The notes under the pieces are model-generated. The model had not been told where the DNA came from. It searched no databases and was given only the letters and a program-made list of their open reading frames with translations. From Mycetohabitans sp. B8 (GTDB taxonomy: Bacteria > Pseudomonadota > Gammaproteobacteria > Burkholderiales > Burkholderiaceae): 47,821 nt of DNA. Made by a program: the position numbers and the translations under genes. Numbering within the stretch: the first letter of the stretch is position 1; each line of letters begins with the position of its first letter. Positions 21,633 to 30,064 of the stretch are shown one piece after another. Location of the stretch: assembly GCF_021991875.1 (NCBI RefSeq), contig NZ_JAHLKR010000023.1, positions 1 through 47,821 on the forward strand. The letters are read 5' to 3'.

Positions 21633-22652
21633 CTATCGACGCTTTTTCGGGACTATTTCGTCAAGCGTTCCGCCGTCGATAAAATGCGTTTGCTCCGCTT
21701 TAGCCCAGCCACCGAATACCTGCTCGACAGTAAATGTCTTAATTGCCGGAAACTTTGCTGAATGCATGGCTAATATCGTCGCATCGCGTGGCCGCAAATT
21801 GTGATTTGCAATGATTTGCTGCGCCTCGGATGACCATAGGTAATTGAGATACGCCTGGGCTTGCTCACGCGTGTTGCGCTCGTCGACGACCTTGTCCACC
21901 AGGGCAACCGGCGGCTCAACAAGCAAGCTTATCGACGGATAAATCGCTTCATAGTTCTCTCCCCCTTCGCCACCTATGATGGAAGCCACTTCATTCTCGA
22001 ACGTCACGAGTACGTCGCCGATACCGTGCTGCGTAAACGTCATCGTTGCGCCTCGACCTCCGGTATCAAACGTCGGCGTATCGGCTACGATCGCCTTCAC
22101 AAATTTCTTCGCCTGAGCGTCATCACCGCCCCGTTGCAGTTTGTAGCCCCACGCAGCCAAATAGGTATAGCGGCCGTTACCCGATGCCTTGGGGTCGACA
22201 ATAATGACCTGAATACCCGGCCGCGCGAGGTCATCCCAGTCCCTAATCCTTTTTGGATTCCCCTTGCGCACAACGAACACCACCGTGGTCGAATAAGGGC
22301 TGCTCGAATTCGGCAGCCGCGTACGCCAGTTCTCAGGCAGAAGTTTCCCACGCTGAGCGAGTAGATCGATATCCGTTGGGTGGTTCATCGTTACGACATC
22401 GGCCTGCCGCCCGTATAGCACGGACAGCGCCTGGGAAGTTGACGCACCGTGCGACTGCCGGATCGAGATGGATTTACCCGTGCTCTTCGCGTAGCTGGCG
22501 ACGAAGCTTGCGTTGATATCCTCATAGAGTTCGCGCGTAACGTCATATGACACGTTTAGCAGCGACTCGTCGGCACGCGCCCCTCCCATAACCGCCAGCG
22601 CTAACACCCAACACGCTGTCATTACGAGCCATTTCACAGGGTGAATCTCCAT
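21633..22652 (-). CDS. Sulfate/thiosulfate-type periplasmic binding protein, orphan
   Basis: A 339-residue binding protein of the Sbp/CysP family. It has a signal peptide (VMTACWVLALAVMGGARA) and the family motifs LLNVSYDVTRELYEDIN, KSISIRQSHGASTSQA and WDDLARPGIQVI. GGAGAGGG (complement of 22653-22660) sits next to the ATG at 22650-22652. The gene stands alone: there is no cysTWA permease or ATPase on either side. It is convergent with bioB. The sequence looks less GC-rich than its neighbours by eye, which may hint at transfer. Sulfate and thiosulfate cannot be told apart from sequence here. Confidence 0.88.
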   Translation of the reverse strand: MEIHPVKWLVMTACWVLALAVMGGARADESLLNVSYDVTRELYEDINASFVASYAKSTGKSISIRQSHGASTSQALSVLYGRQADVVTMNHPTDIDLLAQRGKLLPENWRTRLPNSSSPYSTTVVFVVRKGNPKRIRDWDDLARPGIQVIIVDPKASGNGRYTYLAAWGYKLQRGGDDAQAKKFVKAIVADTPTFDTGGRGATMTFTQHGIGDVLVTFENEVASIIGGEGGENYEAIYPSISLLVEPPVALVDKVVDERNTREQAQAYLNYLWSSEAQQIIANHNLRPRDATILAMHSAKFPAIKTFTVEQVFGGWAKAEQTHFIDGGTLDEIVPKKRR

Positions 22653-22811
22653 CCCTCTCCCCGGTCTAAAAATCACATTGTAACGACCCCTTCAGCAGTA
22701 GGGTAGCCGAAGACCATAACGCTTGGTGCGCCCACTGTAGAACAACGCGCGTTCCAGTAGGGCATGCCGTCGGCACAGAATAGGGGTTCGTCATGCCGAG
22801 ATCAGCCTGCT

Positions 22812-22825
22812 TTGATTTCTGTCAA
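22812..22825. promoter_or_regulatory. FNR/ANR box upstream of hemN
   Basis: TTGAT-TTCT-GTCAA matches the FNR-type consensus TTGAT-N4-ATCAA at nine of ten fixed positions. It lies about 110 bases before the hemN start. Oxygen-independent coproporphyrinogen oxidase genes are classic FNR/ANR targets, so induction at low oxygen is likely. Confidence 0.7.
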
Positions 22826-22933
22826 TGGGCCAACCGCTGACACTGGCATACTTGTTTGCATATGGACCGGAGTGTGCTGCCGCTGCCCGGCTCCGGAGCA
22901 AGCCGCAGCACACCGCACAAGGATATCCCCCGC

Positions 22934-24325
22934 ATGACGACCACCCGCGACCTGTTCGACGCCGAGTTGATCGGCCGCTACGCGCTCGATGGCCCTCGCT
23001 ACACCTCCTATCCGAGCGCGGCGTTGTTCAATTCATCACTGGACGTCGATGTATACCAAGGCGCCATCCAACGCTCCAATGTGCACGGCCAGGACTTGTC
23101 GCTGTACGTGCATATTCCATTTTGCAACACCGTTTGCTTCTACTGCGGCTGCAACAAGGTCATCACAAAAAACCGCAGCCGCGCCGATAGCTACGTGGAA
23201 GCGCTGGGCCAGGAACTTGCGCTGCAATCGACGCTGTTCGGACAAGGCCGGCGGATACGTCAATTGCATTGGGGAGGCGGCACGCCAACGTTCCTGTGCC
23301 AGCTTCAGATCATGCAGTTGATGAAAGGGATCGGCGAGCATTTCACGCTCACGCCGGATCGGGACGACGTCGAGTATTCCATCGAGATCGACCCTCGCGC
23401 GGTTGACGATTCGACGATCTCGAGGCTGCGCGAGCTGGGCTTCAATCGTCTGAGCCTGGGCGTACAGGATATCGATCCGCTCGTGCAGCAGGCGGTCAAC
23501 CGGATTCAGCCACGCGAGATGACAGCCGACGCGATCCGCCAGGCACGCGAAAGTGGCTACAAGTCGATCAGCGTCGATCTGATCTATGGGCTGCCGCACC
23601 AGACGGTATCGAGCTATGCGCGCACACTCGACACCCTCATCGAACTCGCGCCGGACCGGCTGTCGGTGTTCGCCTACTCCCACCTGCCGCATCTGTTCAA
23701 GATGCAGCGCCAAATCGATTCGAACGCACTGCCATCGCCCACGCAGCGGCTGGCGATCTTGCAGTTAGTGATCGAACGGCTCAGCGACGCCGGCTACGTC
23801 TATATCGGGATGGATCATTTTGCCCGGCCGGACGACGAGTTGGCGATCGCACAACGCAACGGCACGCTGCACCGCAACTTTCAAGGCTACAGCACCCACG
23901 CTGACTGCGACGTATTGGGCATTGGCGCGTCATCGATTGGCCGTATCGACGATGTCTACGTGCAAAACGAAAAGGACGTCGAGCGCTACGAGGCCCGGGT
24001 GCGCCACGGCGAGCTGCCGCTTTCTCGCGGCTGGCAGCTGAGCGCCGATGACCAGTTGCGACGGGATGTGATCGGGCAATTGATGTGTACATTCTCCGTG
24101 CGCTTCGCGCAGGTCGAGACGACGTACAGCATACGCTTCTTATCGTATTTCGAGCAGGAACTGGAGCGCCTGCGCACACTGCAAGACGATGGGCTGGTGT
24201 CGGTGGACGACAAGGGCATCGTCGTGCCGATGCGCGGCCGGCTGCTGATTCGCAACATCTGCATGACGTTCGACCGCTACGTGGGTACCTCCAGCAACGT
24301 GGTGCAGTATTCGAAGACGGTCTAA
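22934..24325 (+). CDS. hemN: Oxygen-independent coproporphyrinogen III dehydrogenase
   Basis: A 463-residue radical SAM enzyme that converts coproporphyrinogen III to protoporphyrinogen IX without oxygen. The cluster motif is Cys64-x3-Cys68-x2-Cys71 followed by Gly-Cys (CNTVCFYCGC), the full HemN form, which separates it from HemW-type heme chaperones. The HemN start YALDGPRYTSYPSA and the substrate-contact region HWGGGTPTFL are present. AAGGAT at 22919-22924 supports the ATG at 22934 over upstream ATGs. The length is normal and the gene looks intact. The FNR/ANR box upstream suggests anaerobic induction. Confidence 0.93.
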   Translation: MTTTRDLFDAELIGRYALDGPRYTSYPSAALFNSSLDVDVYQGAIQRSNVHGQDLSLYVHIPFCNTVCFYCGCNKVITKNRSRADSYVEALGQELALQSTLFGQGRRIRQLHWGGGTPTFLCQLQIMQLMKGIGEHFTLTPDRDDVEYSIEIDPRAVDDSTISRLRELGFNRLSLGVQDIDPLVQQAVNRIQPREMTADAIRQARESGYKSISVDLIYGLPHQTVSSYARTLDTLIELAPDRLSVFAYSHLPHLFKMQRQIDSNALPSPTQRLAILQLVIERLSDAGYVYIGMDHFARPDDELAIAQRNGTLHRNFQGYSTHADCDVLGIGASSIGRIDDVYVQNEKDVERYEARVRHGELPLSRGWQLSADDQLRRDVIGQLMCTFSVRFAQVETTYSIRFLSYFEQELERLRTLQDDGLVSVDDKGIVVPMRGRLLIRNICMTFDRYVGTSSNVVQYSKTV

Positions 24326-24357
24326 ATGCCACCGGTCGCGGTGCGGTACTCCGACCC

Positions 24358-24640
24358 TGCCCCGCGTAGCCCTTGACGGCGATCACCAATCCCATGAATG
24401 CGAAACTCGATTCGAGGTAACTCGTCACGTGGCCGCCGACTAGCACGCAAAACAGCAGCGTGCCGATACCCGACATCCAAACACAGGTTCGGAACAAACC
24501 CCATCAACAACGGCGCGAGCACAGTCGAGCCGAACATCGCGACCACGTGCTGCACGCCCGTCACCAGCGTCTGCGCGACTGGCAACCGCTCTTCGGATGC
24601 GATGACGCCAGGCGGCGCGCCACAGCGCGCCTAGCGCCCT
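24358..24640 (-). pseudogene. NCS2 (UraA-type) uracil/xanthine permease, N-terminal fragment
   Basis: On the minus strand the sequence reads ASEERLPVAQTLVTGVQHVVAMFGS and APLLMGFVPN in one frame. It then continues in another frame as CVWMSGIGTLLFCVL and VGGHVTSYLESSFAFMGLV, ending near KGYAGQG. This is the first ~100 residues of a nucleobase:cation symporter. A frameshift lies near 24490 and the remaining ~350 residues are missing. hemN ends just below. It lies in the same orientation as the indolepyruvate oxidoreductase. Confidence 0.75.
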
Positions 24641-24812
24641 ACCTACGCCCCTTCGAGCGTGCGGCGCACAACGGCTTGCGGCGGGCGAGCCGACGCAACG
24701 GACGGCATCGCCGGCCAACCGACCTGCAAGTCAATGTGCCACCAGACCAGCCGCCATGACCAGCAGGGCGACGCGCCACCAGGCCAACTGCCATGCGCCC
24801 ATGGCTGGCAAC

Positions 24813-27800
24813 TCAGCGCGCCACCACCGGTATGCCGCGCAACGCGCTGGTCACGGGTGCCTGCTCGAGCGCGGCGCGCACCGCGTCGCCGGTCGCCGGT
24901 TCGATGCCAAGCCGCCGTGCGAGCACGCGCTCGTGGGCCTTGGCTGCCACCACGCTGGCGAGCTTGACCGGTCCATAGCCGCGTACTTGCTGCATGACTT
25001 CGGCCAGCCGTACCGCGTCGGACAACGTATCGGGCGAAAGCACGCCGAGCAGCGCATCGATGCTGGACGCATAGTCCAACGCGAGTTGCCGCTCCATACG
25101 CCTTTCCAGCGTTTTGCCGAATGGATCCAGCGGCGTGCCACGCAACCCCTTGAGCCGGGCCAGTACGCCGAGTGCAGGCCACATCCATTGGCCAAGGCGC
25201 ACCTTCTTTGGCCGCTGCCCGAGGGCCGCGTGCGTGAGTACCGGGGGTGCCATGTTGAACTCAATACGGAAATCGCGTCCCGCCACACCGTCGAATTGCG
25301 CCTGCAGCGCCTGTCGGAATGTGCCGTCGCTATAGAGGCGCGCGACCTCGTATTCGTCCTTGACGGCCACCAACTTGAAGAAGGTCGTCGCCACCGCACG
25401 CGTCAATGGTTCACTGCGGTGCCCGGCTGTTGCGCCGCCGGGCGCCAGGCGCCGCTCCGCATCGCGCACCTTGTCAAGCAGCGCGCAAAAGCGCGCGACG
25501 TACCGCGTCCCGCCATAGTCGAGCAGCCGGGCCTGGCGGTCGGCGATTACCGCGTCCACGTCGGTAGCCAAATCGGGCGTCACCGAGAACGGCAACGCCG
25601 GGGCCTCGGCACACGGCGCGTGAAGCAGTCCGTCGAGCGCCGCCGCATCCGCGGCGGCGATCCGACCGAGCGAGAACGCCAACTTGTTCGCGCTGACCGC
25701 GACGTTATTTAACTCAATCGCACGCAGCAGTGCATCGAGTGACACGGGCACGAGGCCGCGCTGCCACGCATAGCCGAGCATCAGGATGTCGGAGCCGATC
25801 GTGTCGCCGAGAAACCGTTGCGCGAGCGCCTGCGCATCGCAGGCCTCGAGTCGCTCGTCCCCTACTGCGTGGCGCATCTTATCGAGCAACGCTGGTGCAT
25901 GAAGGTCCGCATCGGGATTGCCGACAAACGAAGCAGTCGGGATCAGATGGGTGTTGACGATGAGGCGGGTACGGCCGTGCCGGACCGTTTGCAATGCGTC
26001 GGCGCCCGCGCCGACGACCATGTCACAGGCCAGCAGCAAGTCGGCCTGTTGCGTATCGATACGCACCTGGTTCAGCAGCACGTCGGTCGCGGCAAGCCGC
26101 ACGAACGACAGCACCGCGCCCCCTTTTTGCGCGAACCCCATGAAATCGAGCACGGACGCACTCTTGCGCTCCAGATGCGCGGCCATCGAGATCAGCGCCC
26201 CCACGGTAACCACGCCCGTGCCGCCCACGCCGGTCACCAGGATGTCGTACGGCGTATCGCCCAATGGCGTCGCCGGCAGCGGTAGCCGAGACACCACCAC
26301 GGATAGTGCATCGACGTCAAATGCGGCGCCGGCTGGCTGCTTCAGCTTCGCGCCACGCACGGTCACAAAGCTCGGGCAGAAGCCGTTTATACACGAGTAG
26401 TCCTTGTTGCACGACGATTGCTGGATGCGACGCTTACGTCCCAGCGGGGTCTCCAGCGGCTCGACGGACAGGCAGTTGGACTGCACGCCGCAATCGCCAC
26501 ATCCCTCGCACACCGCCTCGTTGATGAACAGGCGCTGATCCGGATCAGGGAACTCGCCCTTCTTGCGACGCCGCCGCTTCTCGGCGGCACAGGTCTGGTC
26601 GTAGATCAACACGGTGACACCAGGCGTGTCGCGCAGGCGACGCTGCACCTCATCGAGCTGCGCGCGCGGATGAAACGTAGTGCCGCGCGGAAACAGCCCC
26701 TCGTGTCCCTGGTATTTCTGCGGCTCATCGCTGACCACGACGAGCGCTGCAATGCCCTCAGCCTCGACCTGCCACGCAATCTGCGGCACGGAGATACTGC
26801 CGTCCACGGGTTGCCCGCCAGTCATCGCGACCGCATCGTTGTACAGGATTTTGTATGTAATATTCGTGCGCGCCGCCACCGCCTGGCGAATCGCCAGTAA
26901 GCCGGAATGGAAATACGTGCCATCGCCCAGATTCTGGAATACGTGCGGCGTCTTCGTAAACATCGAGTGCGAGACCCAATCGCTCCCCTCGCCACCCATC
27001 TGGACCAGCCCGGTCGTATTCCGCTCCATCCACGAAGCCATGAAATGGCAACCGATGCCCGCCTGCGCGATCGACCCTTCCGGCACACGAGTCGACGTAT
27101 TATGCGGACAGCCGGAACAAAAATACGGCACCCGGCGCACCGCATCGGCCGCGTTCGACAGAACCTGCGGCGCGACCAACTCGACCACCCGCTCGCGGCG
27201 GTCCAGCGCCGGCTTGTGGCGCGCCAGCCAATCGGCCAATACCGGCAGCACACGCGACGGACGCAACTCGCCGAGCGCCGACAGCAATGGCCGCCCCTGC
27301 GCATCGTGCTTGCCAATCACCACGGGTCGCGCATCGGCGCGGCGGTTGAACAAGTAATCCTTGATCTGCTGCTCGACGACCGGCCCCTTTTCCTCGATCA
27401 CGAGAACTTCGGACAACCCGTTGACGAAAGTGTCGATGCGGGTCATCTCGAGCGGGAACGACAGACCCACTTTGTAAATGCGAACACCCGCGGCGTCCAG
27501 ATCCTGCACTGTGAACTCCAGCCGCCGCAACGCTTCCATCAGATCCAGGTGCGCCTTGCCGCACGTGACGATGCCCACGTTCGCCTGCATACCGCGCGCC
27601 ACCCACTTGTCGATGCTGTTGACACGTGCAAAATGTCGGGCCGCGTCAAGCTTGGCCGCCATGCGCGCCTCGATGGCCAGGCTCGGCAGATCCGGCCAGC
27701 GGTTGTGTAGCCCGTGCGGCGGGCCGACATAGTCGGCCGGCGCAGACCATTCGGTTCGCAACGCGTCTAGCTCGACGGTCGAGCCCGATTCGACCGTCTC

Positions 27801-28445
27801 AGAAATCGCCTTGAAGCCGACCCAGTTTCCCGAAAACCGCGACAGAGCCCAGCCGTACAAGCCGAACTCGAGCATGTCGGCGACATTTGCCGGATTGACG
27901 ATCGGCATCTGCCACGCGATCATCGTAAAGTCGCTTTGGTGCGGCATTGACGAGGACACGCAGCCGTGATCGTCGCCGGCCACCACCAGCACGCCGCCGT
28001 GCGGCGATGAGCCATATGCATTGCCGTGCTTGAGCGCGTCGCCGGCGCGATCCACGCCCGGGCCCTTGCCGTACCACATCGCAAATACGCCGTCAACGGT
28101 GCGCTGCGGGTCGGCCTCCACGCGCTGCGTGCCGAGTACCGCAGTGCCACCAAGTTCCTCGTTGACGGCCGGCAGAAAGCGGATGCCACCCGCATCGAGA
28201 TAGGGCTTTGCCTTCCACAATTGCAGGTCCACCATGCCCAGCGGCGAGCCACGATAGCCGCTGACGAAACCTGCCGTGTTGAGCCCCCGCGCCTTGTCCA
28301 GCGCACTTTGCATCAACGTGAGCCGCACCAGCGCCTGCGTCCCGGTAAGAAAGACGCGGCCGCTAGTCGCGCGCAGATTGTCCGACAACTGGTAGGCGGA
28401 CAGTAGCGGACCCAGCGATCCAGGCGGAAGGCGATCGAAGCCCAT
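24813..28445 (-). CDS. Indolepyruvate ferredoxin oxidoreductase family protein (fused subunits)
   Basis: A 1,210-residue thiamine diphosphate enzyme that oxidatively decarboxylates aryl or branched 2-oxo acids to acyl-CoA. The N-terminal half is IorA-like (GTQALVRLTLMQSA, GYRGSPLGMVD, then the ThDP-binding SGCPHN/GIGCHF and MGGEGSDW regions). A ferredoxin-like Cys-rich segment follows near residues 655-720 (CEGCGDCGVQSNC; a second set NGFCPSF). An IorB-like gamma domain follows (GVGGTGVVTVG), then a C-terminal domain unique to this fused family. AAGGAGA lies just upstream of the ATG at 28443-28445. It looks intact. Fused proteins of this type in beta-proteobacteria are linked to aromatic and branched-chain amino acid breakdown; the exact substrate is not predictable. 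Confidence 0.9.
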   Translation of the reverse strand: MGFDRLPPGSLGPLLSAYQLSDNLRATSGRVFLTGTQALVRLTLMQSALDKARGLNTAGFVSGYRGSPLGMVDLQLWKAKPYLDAGGIRFLPAVNEELGGTAVLGTQRVEADPQRTVDGVFAMWYGKGPGVDRAGDALKHGNAYGSSPHGGVLVVAGDDHGCVSSSMPHQSDFTMIAWQMPIVNPANVADMLEFGLYGWALSRFSGNWVGFKAISETVESGSTVELDALRTEWSAPADYVGPPHGLHNRWPDLPSLAIEARMAAKLDAARHFARVNSIDKWVARGMQANVGIVTCGKAHLDLMEALRRLEFTVQDLDAAGVRIYKVGLSFPLEMTRIDTFVNGLSEVLVIEEKGPVVEQQIKDYLFNRRADARPVVIGKHDAQGRPLLSALGELRPSRVLPVLADWLARHKPALDRRERVVELVAPQVLSNAADAVRRVPYFCSGCPHNTSTRVPEGSIAQAGIGCHFMASWMERNTTGLVQMGGEGSDWVSHSMFTKTPHVFQNLGDGTYFHSGLLAIRQAVAARTNITYKILYNDAVAMTGGQPVDGSISVPQIAWQVEAEGIAALVVVSDEPQKYQGHEGLFPRGTTFHPRAQLDEVQRRLRDTPGVTVLIYDQTCAAEKRRRRKKGEFPDPDQRLFINEAVCEGCGDCGVQSNCLSVEPLETPLGRKRRIQQSSCNKDYSCINGFCPSFVTVRGAKLKQPAGAAFDVDALSVVVSRLPLPATPLGDTPYDILVTGVGGTGVVTVGALISMAAHLERKSASVLDFMGFAQKGGAVLSFVRLAATDVLLNQVRIDTQQADLLLACDMVVGAGADALQTVRHGRTRLIVNTHLIPTASFVGNPDADLHAPALLDKMRHAVGDERLEACDAQALAQRFLGDTIGSDILMLGYAWQRGLVPVSLDALLRAIELNNVAVSANKLAFSLGRIAAADAAALDGLLHAPCAEAPALPFSVTPDLATDVDAVIADRQARLLDYGGTRYVARFCALLDKVRDAERRLAPGGATAGHRSEPLTRAVATTFFKLVAVKDEYEVARLYSDGTFRQALQAQFDGVAGRDFRIEFNMAPPVLTHAALGQRPKKVRLGQWMWPALGVLARLKGLRGTPLDPFGKTLERRMERQLALDYASSIDALLGVLSPDTLSDAVRLAEVMQQVRGYGPVKLASVVAAKAHERVLARRLGIEPATGDAVRAALEQAPVTSALRGIPVVAR

Positions 28446-28753
28446 ATTTGTCTCCTTGTATTTTGGAGTACTTGGGAGGCCTCGCGGCAAACACCGGGAG
28501 CCGCGCCTCGCCTGACGGAGAACGCGAGACCTTAGCAATACACCATTTTCCGCACGGACGCGGGAAGATTTTTACGAAGATCGGTGCACGCATGGCGTTT
28601 GTGCGGTGGATTTGCCACGAAACTTTAAGTTACGAGCGAATTCACCTATTTGCGCAAAAAAGAAATAGCGTTGCCGACACCGACGGGCGGGCGGCCCGCG
28701 CATGCTGGCCAAGCCCCACTACAGACGCGCGTCAATCCGCCGACCATCGTGCA
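28446..28753. other. Promoter-side intergenic region of the oxidoreductase gene
   Basis: About 300 bases between the start of the indolepyruvate oxidoreductase and the truncated end of a LacI-type pseudogene. I see no gene. The part from 28600 to 28680 is AT-richer than average and could hold the promoter, but I could not assign -35 and -10 elements. Confidence 0.5.
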
Positions 28754-29269
28754 TCAAAATGGCAGTTCGCTGAGAATGCGAGGCGCGAGTGCCCACGCCA
28801 CGCCGGTCAGGTTATCGATGTTGAACGAACGCACGTCCAACGCCCACAGATCGATCAACACGAATGGCTTGTGCGTCGCGATGATGGCCTGGACCCATTT
28901 CGGCTCGACGAAGCCGGCCAACGCGAGGGCGTCCGACTGGCGCACACGCAACAGGCAGCCAAACGCGTCGTCGCCGCTGACCGTCAGCATCGATGGCGCG
29001 CTCGCTGCAAACCTGCTCGTGCTCGACACCGTGCAGCACGTGAGAGAAGAATGGGTTCGAAATGCCATTGTTATGCTACCGGCGGATCACAAACGCGAGA
29101 CGCCGGATGCACTCGAGACGCAACTGCGCCAGATCGTAGCCCAGCCGCTTGGCCACTTGCACGACACGCGCGCGTGGCATCGGACAAGGCCGGCTGGTTC
29201 TTCAGCGCACGCGACACGGTGCCAATCGATACCTGGGCGACGCGCAACTTCTCCGATCGTGGTGTTCAT
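28754..29269 (-). pseudogene. LacI family regulator, multiply frameshifted and 3'-truncated
   Basis: The minus strand begins MNTTIGEVARR (ATG at 29267-29269), and in another frame reads VAQVSIGTVSRALKNQPAL, a textbook LacI helix-turn-helix. Further on come the hinge-like RLGYDLAQLRLE and IRRLAFVIRR, then a stop, then NPFFSHVLHGVE and LALAGFVEPKWVQAII to NIDNLTGVAWAL. At least three frame changes and one stop are needed to follow the homology. The C-terminal half of the sugar-binding domain is missing after about 28757. The target operon is not evident. Confidence 0.8.
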
Positions 29270-29534
29270 CGTCGAGAAAAAGGTGCGGCGCCGTCCCATT
29301 CAGCGCGCGCGTTTATGGTATGCGCGCAGTGTATAGTAAATAGCACGATGTCAAAAAATAGGGTCGCTTGAGGATGCTCAGCGACTGCATTTTTCCTCTT
29401 TTTTCATTTCAGGATTTAAGGTTACCTGGTCCGATCTTTATTGTTTAGTAAGTTTTAAATCGTCCGTTATCCCTGGACATTTACGCCAATATCCGGCTGC
29501 CGCATAAGTCCCCTCAGCCACGCCGCCACAACGG

Positions 29535-29893
29535 TCAGCGTGGACAATCTAGGCAAGTTAGCGGCAGGTCGCGCAGGCGGATATCGAGCAGCAGCACAAT
29601 ACGCGCCTCGTCGCTGCCGTGCCACACCTCGTGCAGGAATATGTCATCCTCAGCAGATACTCGCCGTCATGCAGCCGATACGCGCGCTGATCCCCTTTAA
29701 GCACGGTGGCTAGCGTGTCGCCTTGATGCCGCGGCATCAATCGCAATAGGTCATCAAGCAAGATGGCCCAGAATGACTCCTGTTGCGGTGCAATAGGCAT
29801 GCCCGACGCGAGTAATGGGCACGATGCCAGACAGCGTCGGGCGGCGCGCCCAGTTGTGCCGATCGGTACACTATAGGCTGTCGCCACACTCAT
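29535..29893 (-). pseudogene. Aspartyl/asparaginyl beta-hydroxylase-like fragment with frameshift
   Basis: One frame gives SFWAILLDDLLRLMPRHQG and AYRLHDGEYLL. The next frame, from about 29655, gives EDDIFLHEVWHGSDEARIV and LLLDIRLRDLPL and stops at 29535-29537. FLHEVWHGSDEARIVLLLDI is the typical C-terminal strand region of the Asp/Asn beta-hydroxylase (2-oxoglutarate/iron) family, with its metal-binding His. The N-terminal region is not clearly matched. The assignment rests mainly on that C-terminal block. Confidence 0.55.
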
Positions 29894-30064
29894 GGAGGAT
29901 AGTCGTCGGCCCTATGCGGGTTCGTGGGCAGGTATTCACACATCCGATCGTCGTTTAGAGATATCGGACGATACGCACATTCTGGATGATGCACGCTTGC
30001 CAGCGAAAGGAGATTGAAAGCAAAATACACGTCAACCGTCGCTTCGGAACGCCGTACCCCCGCC

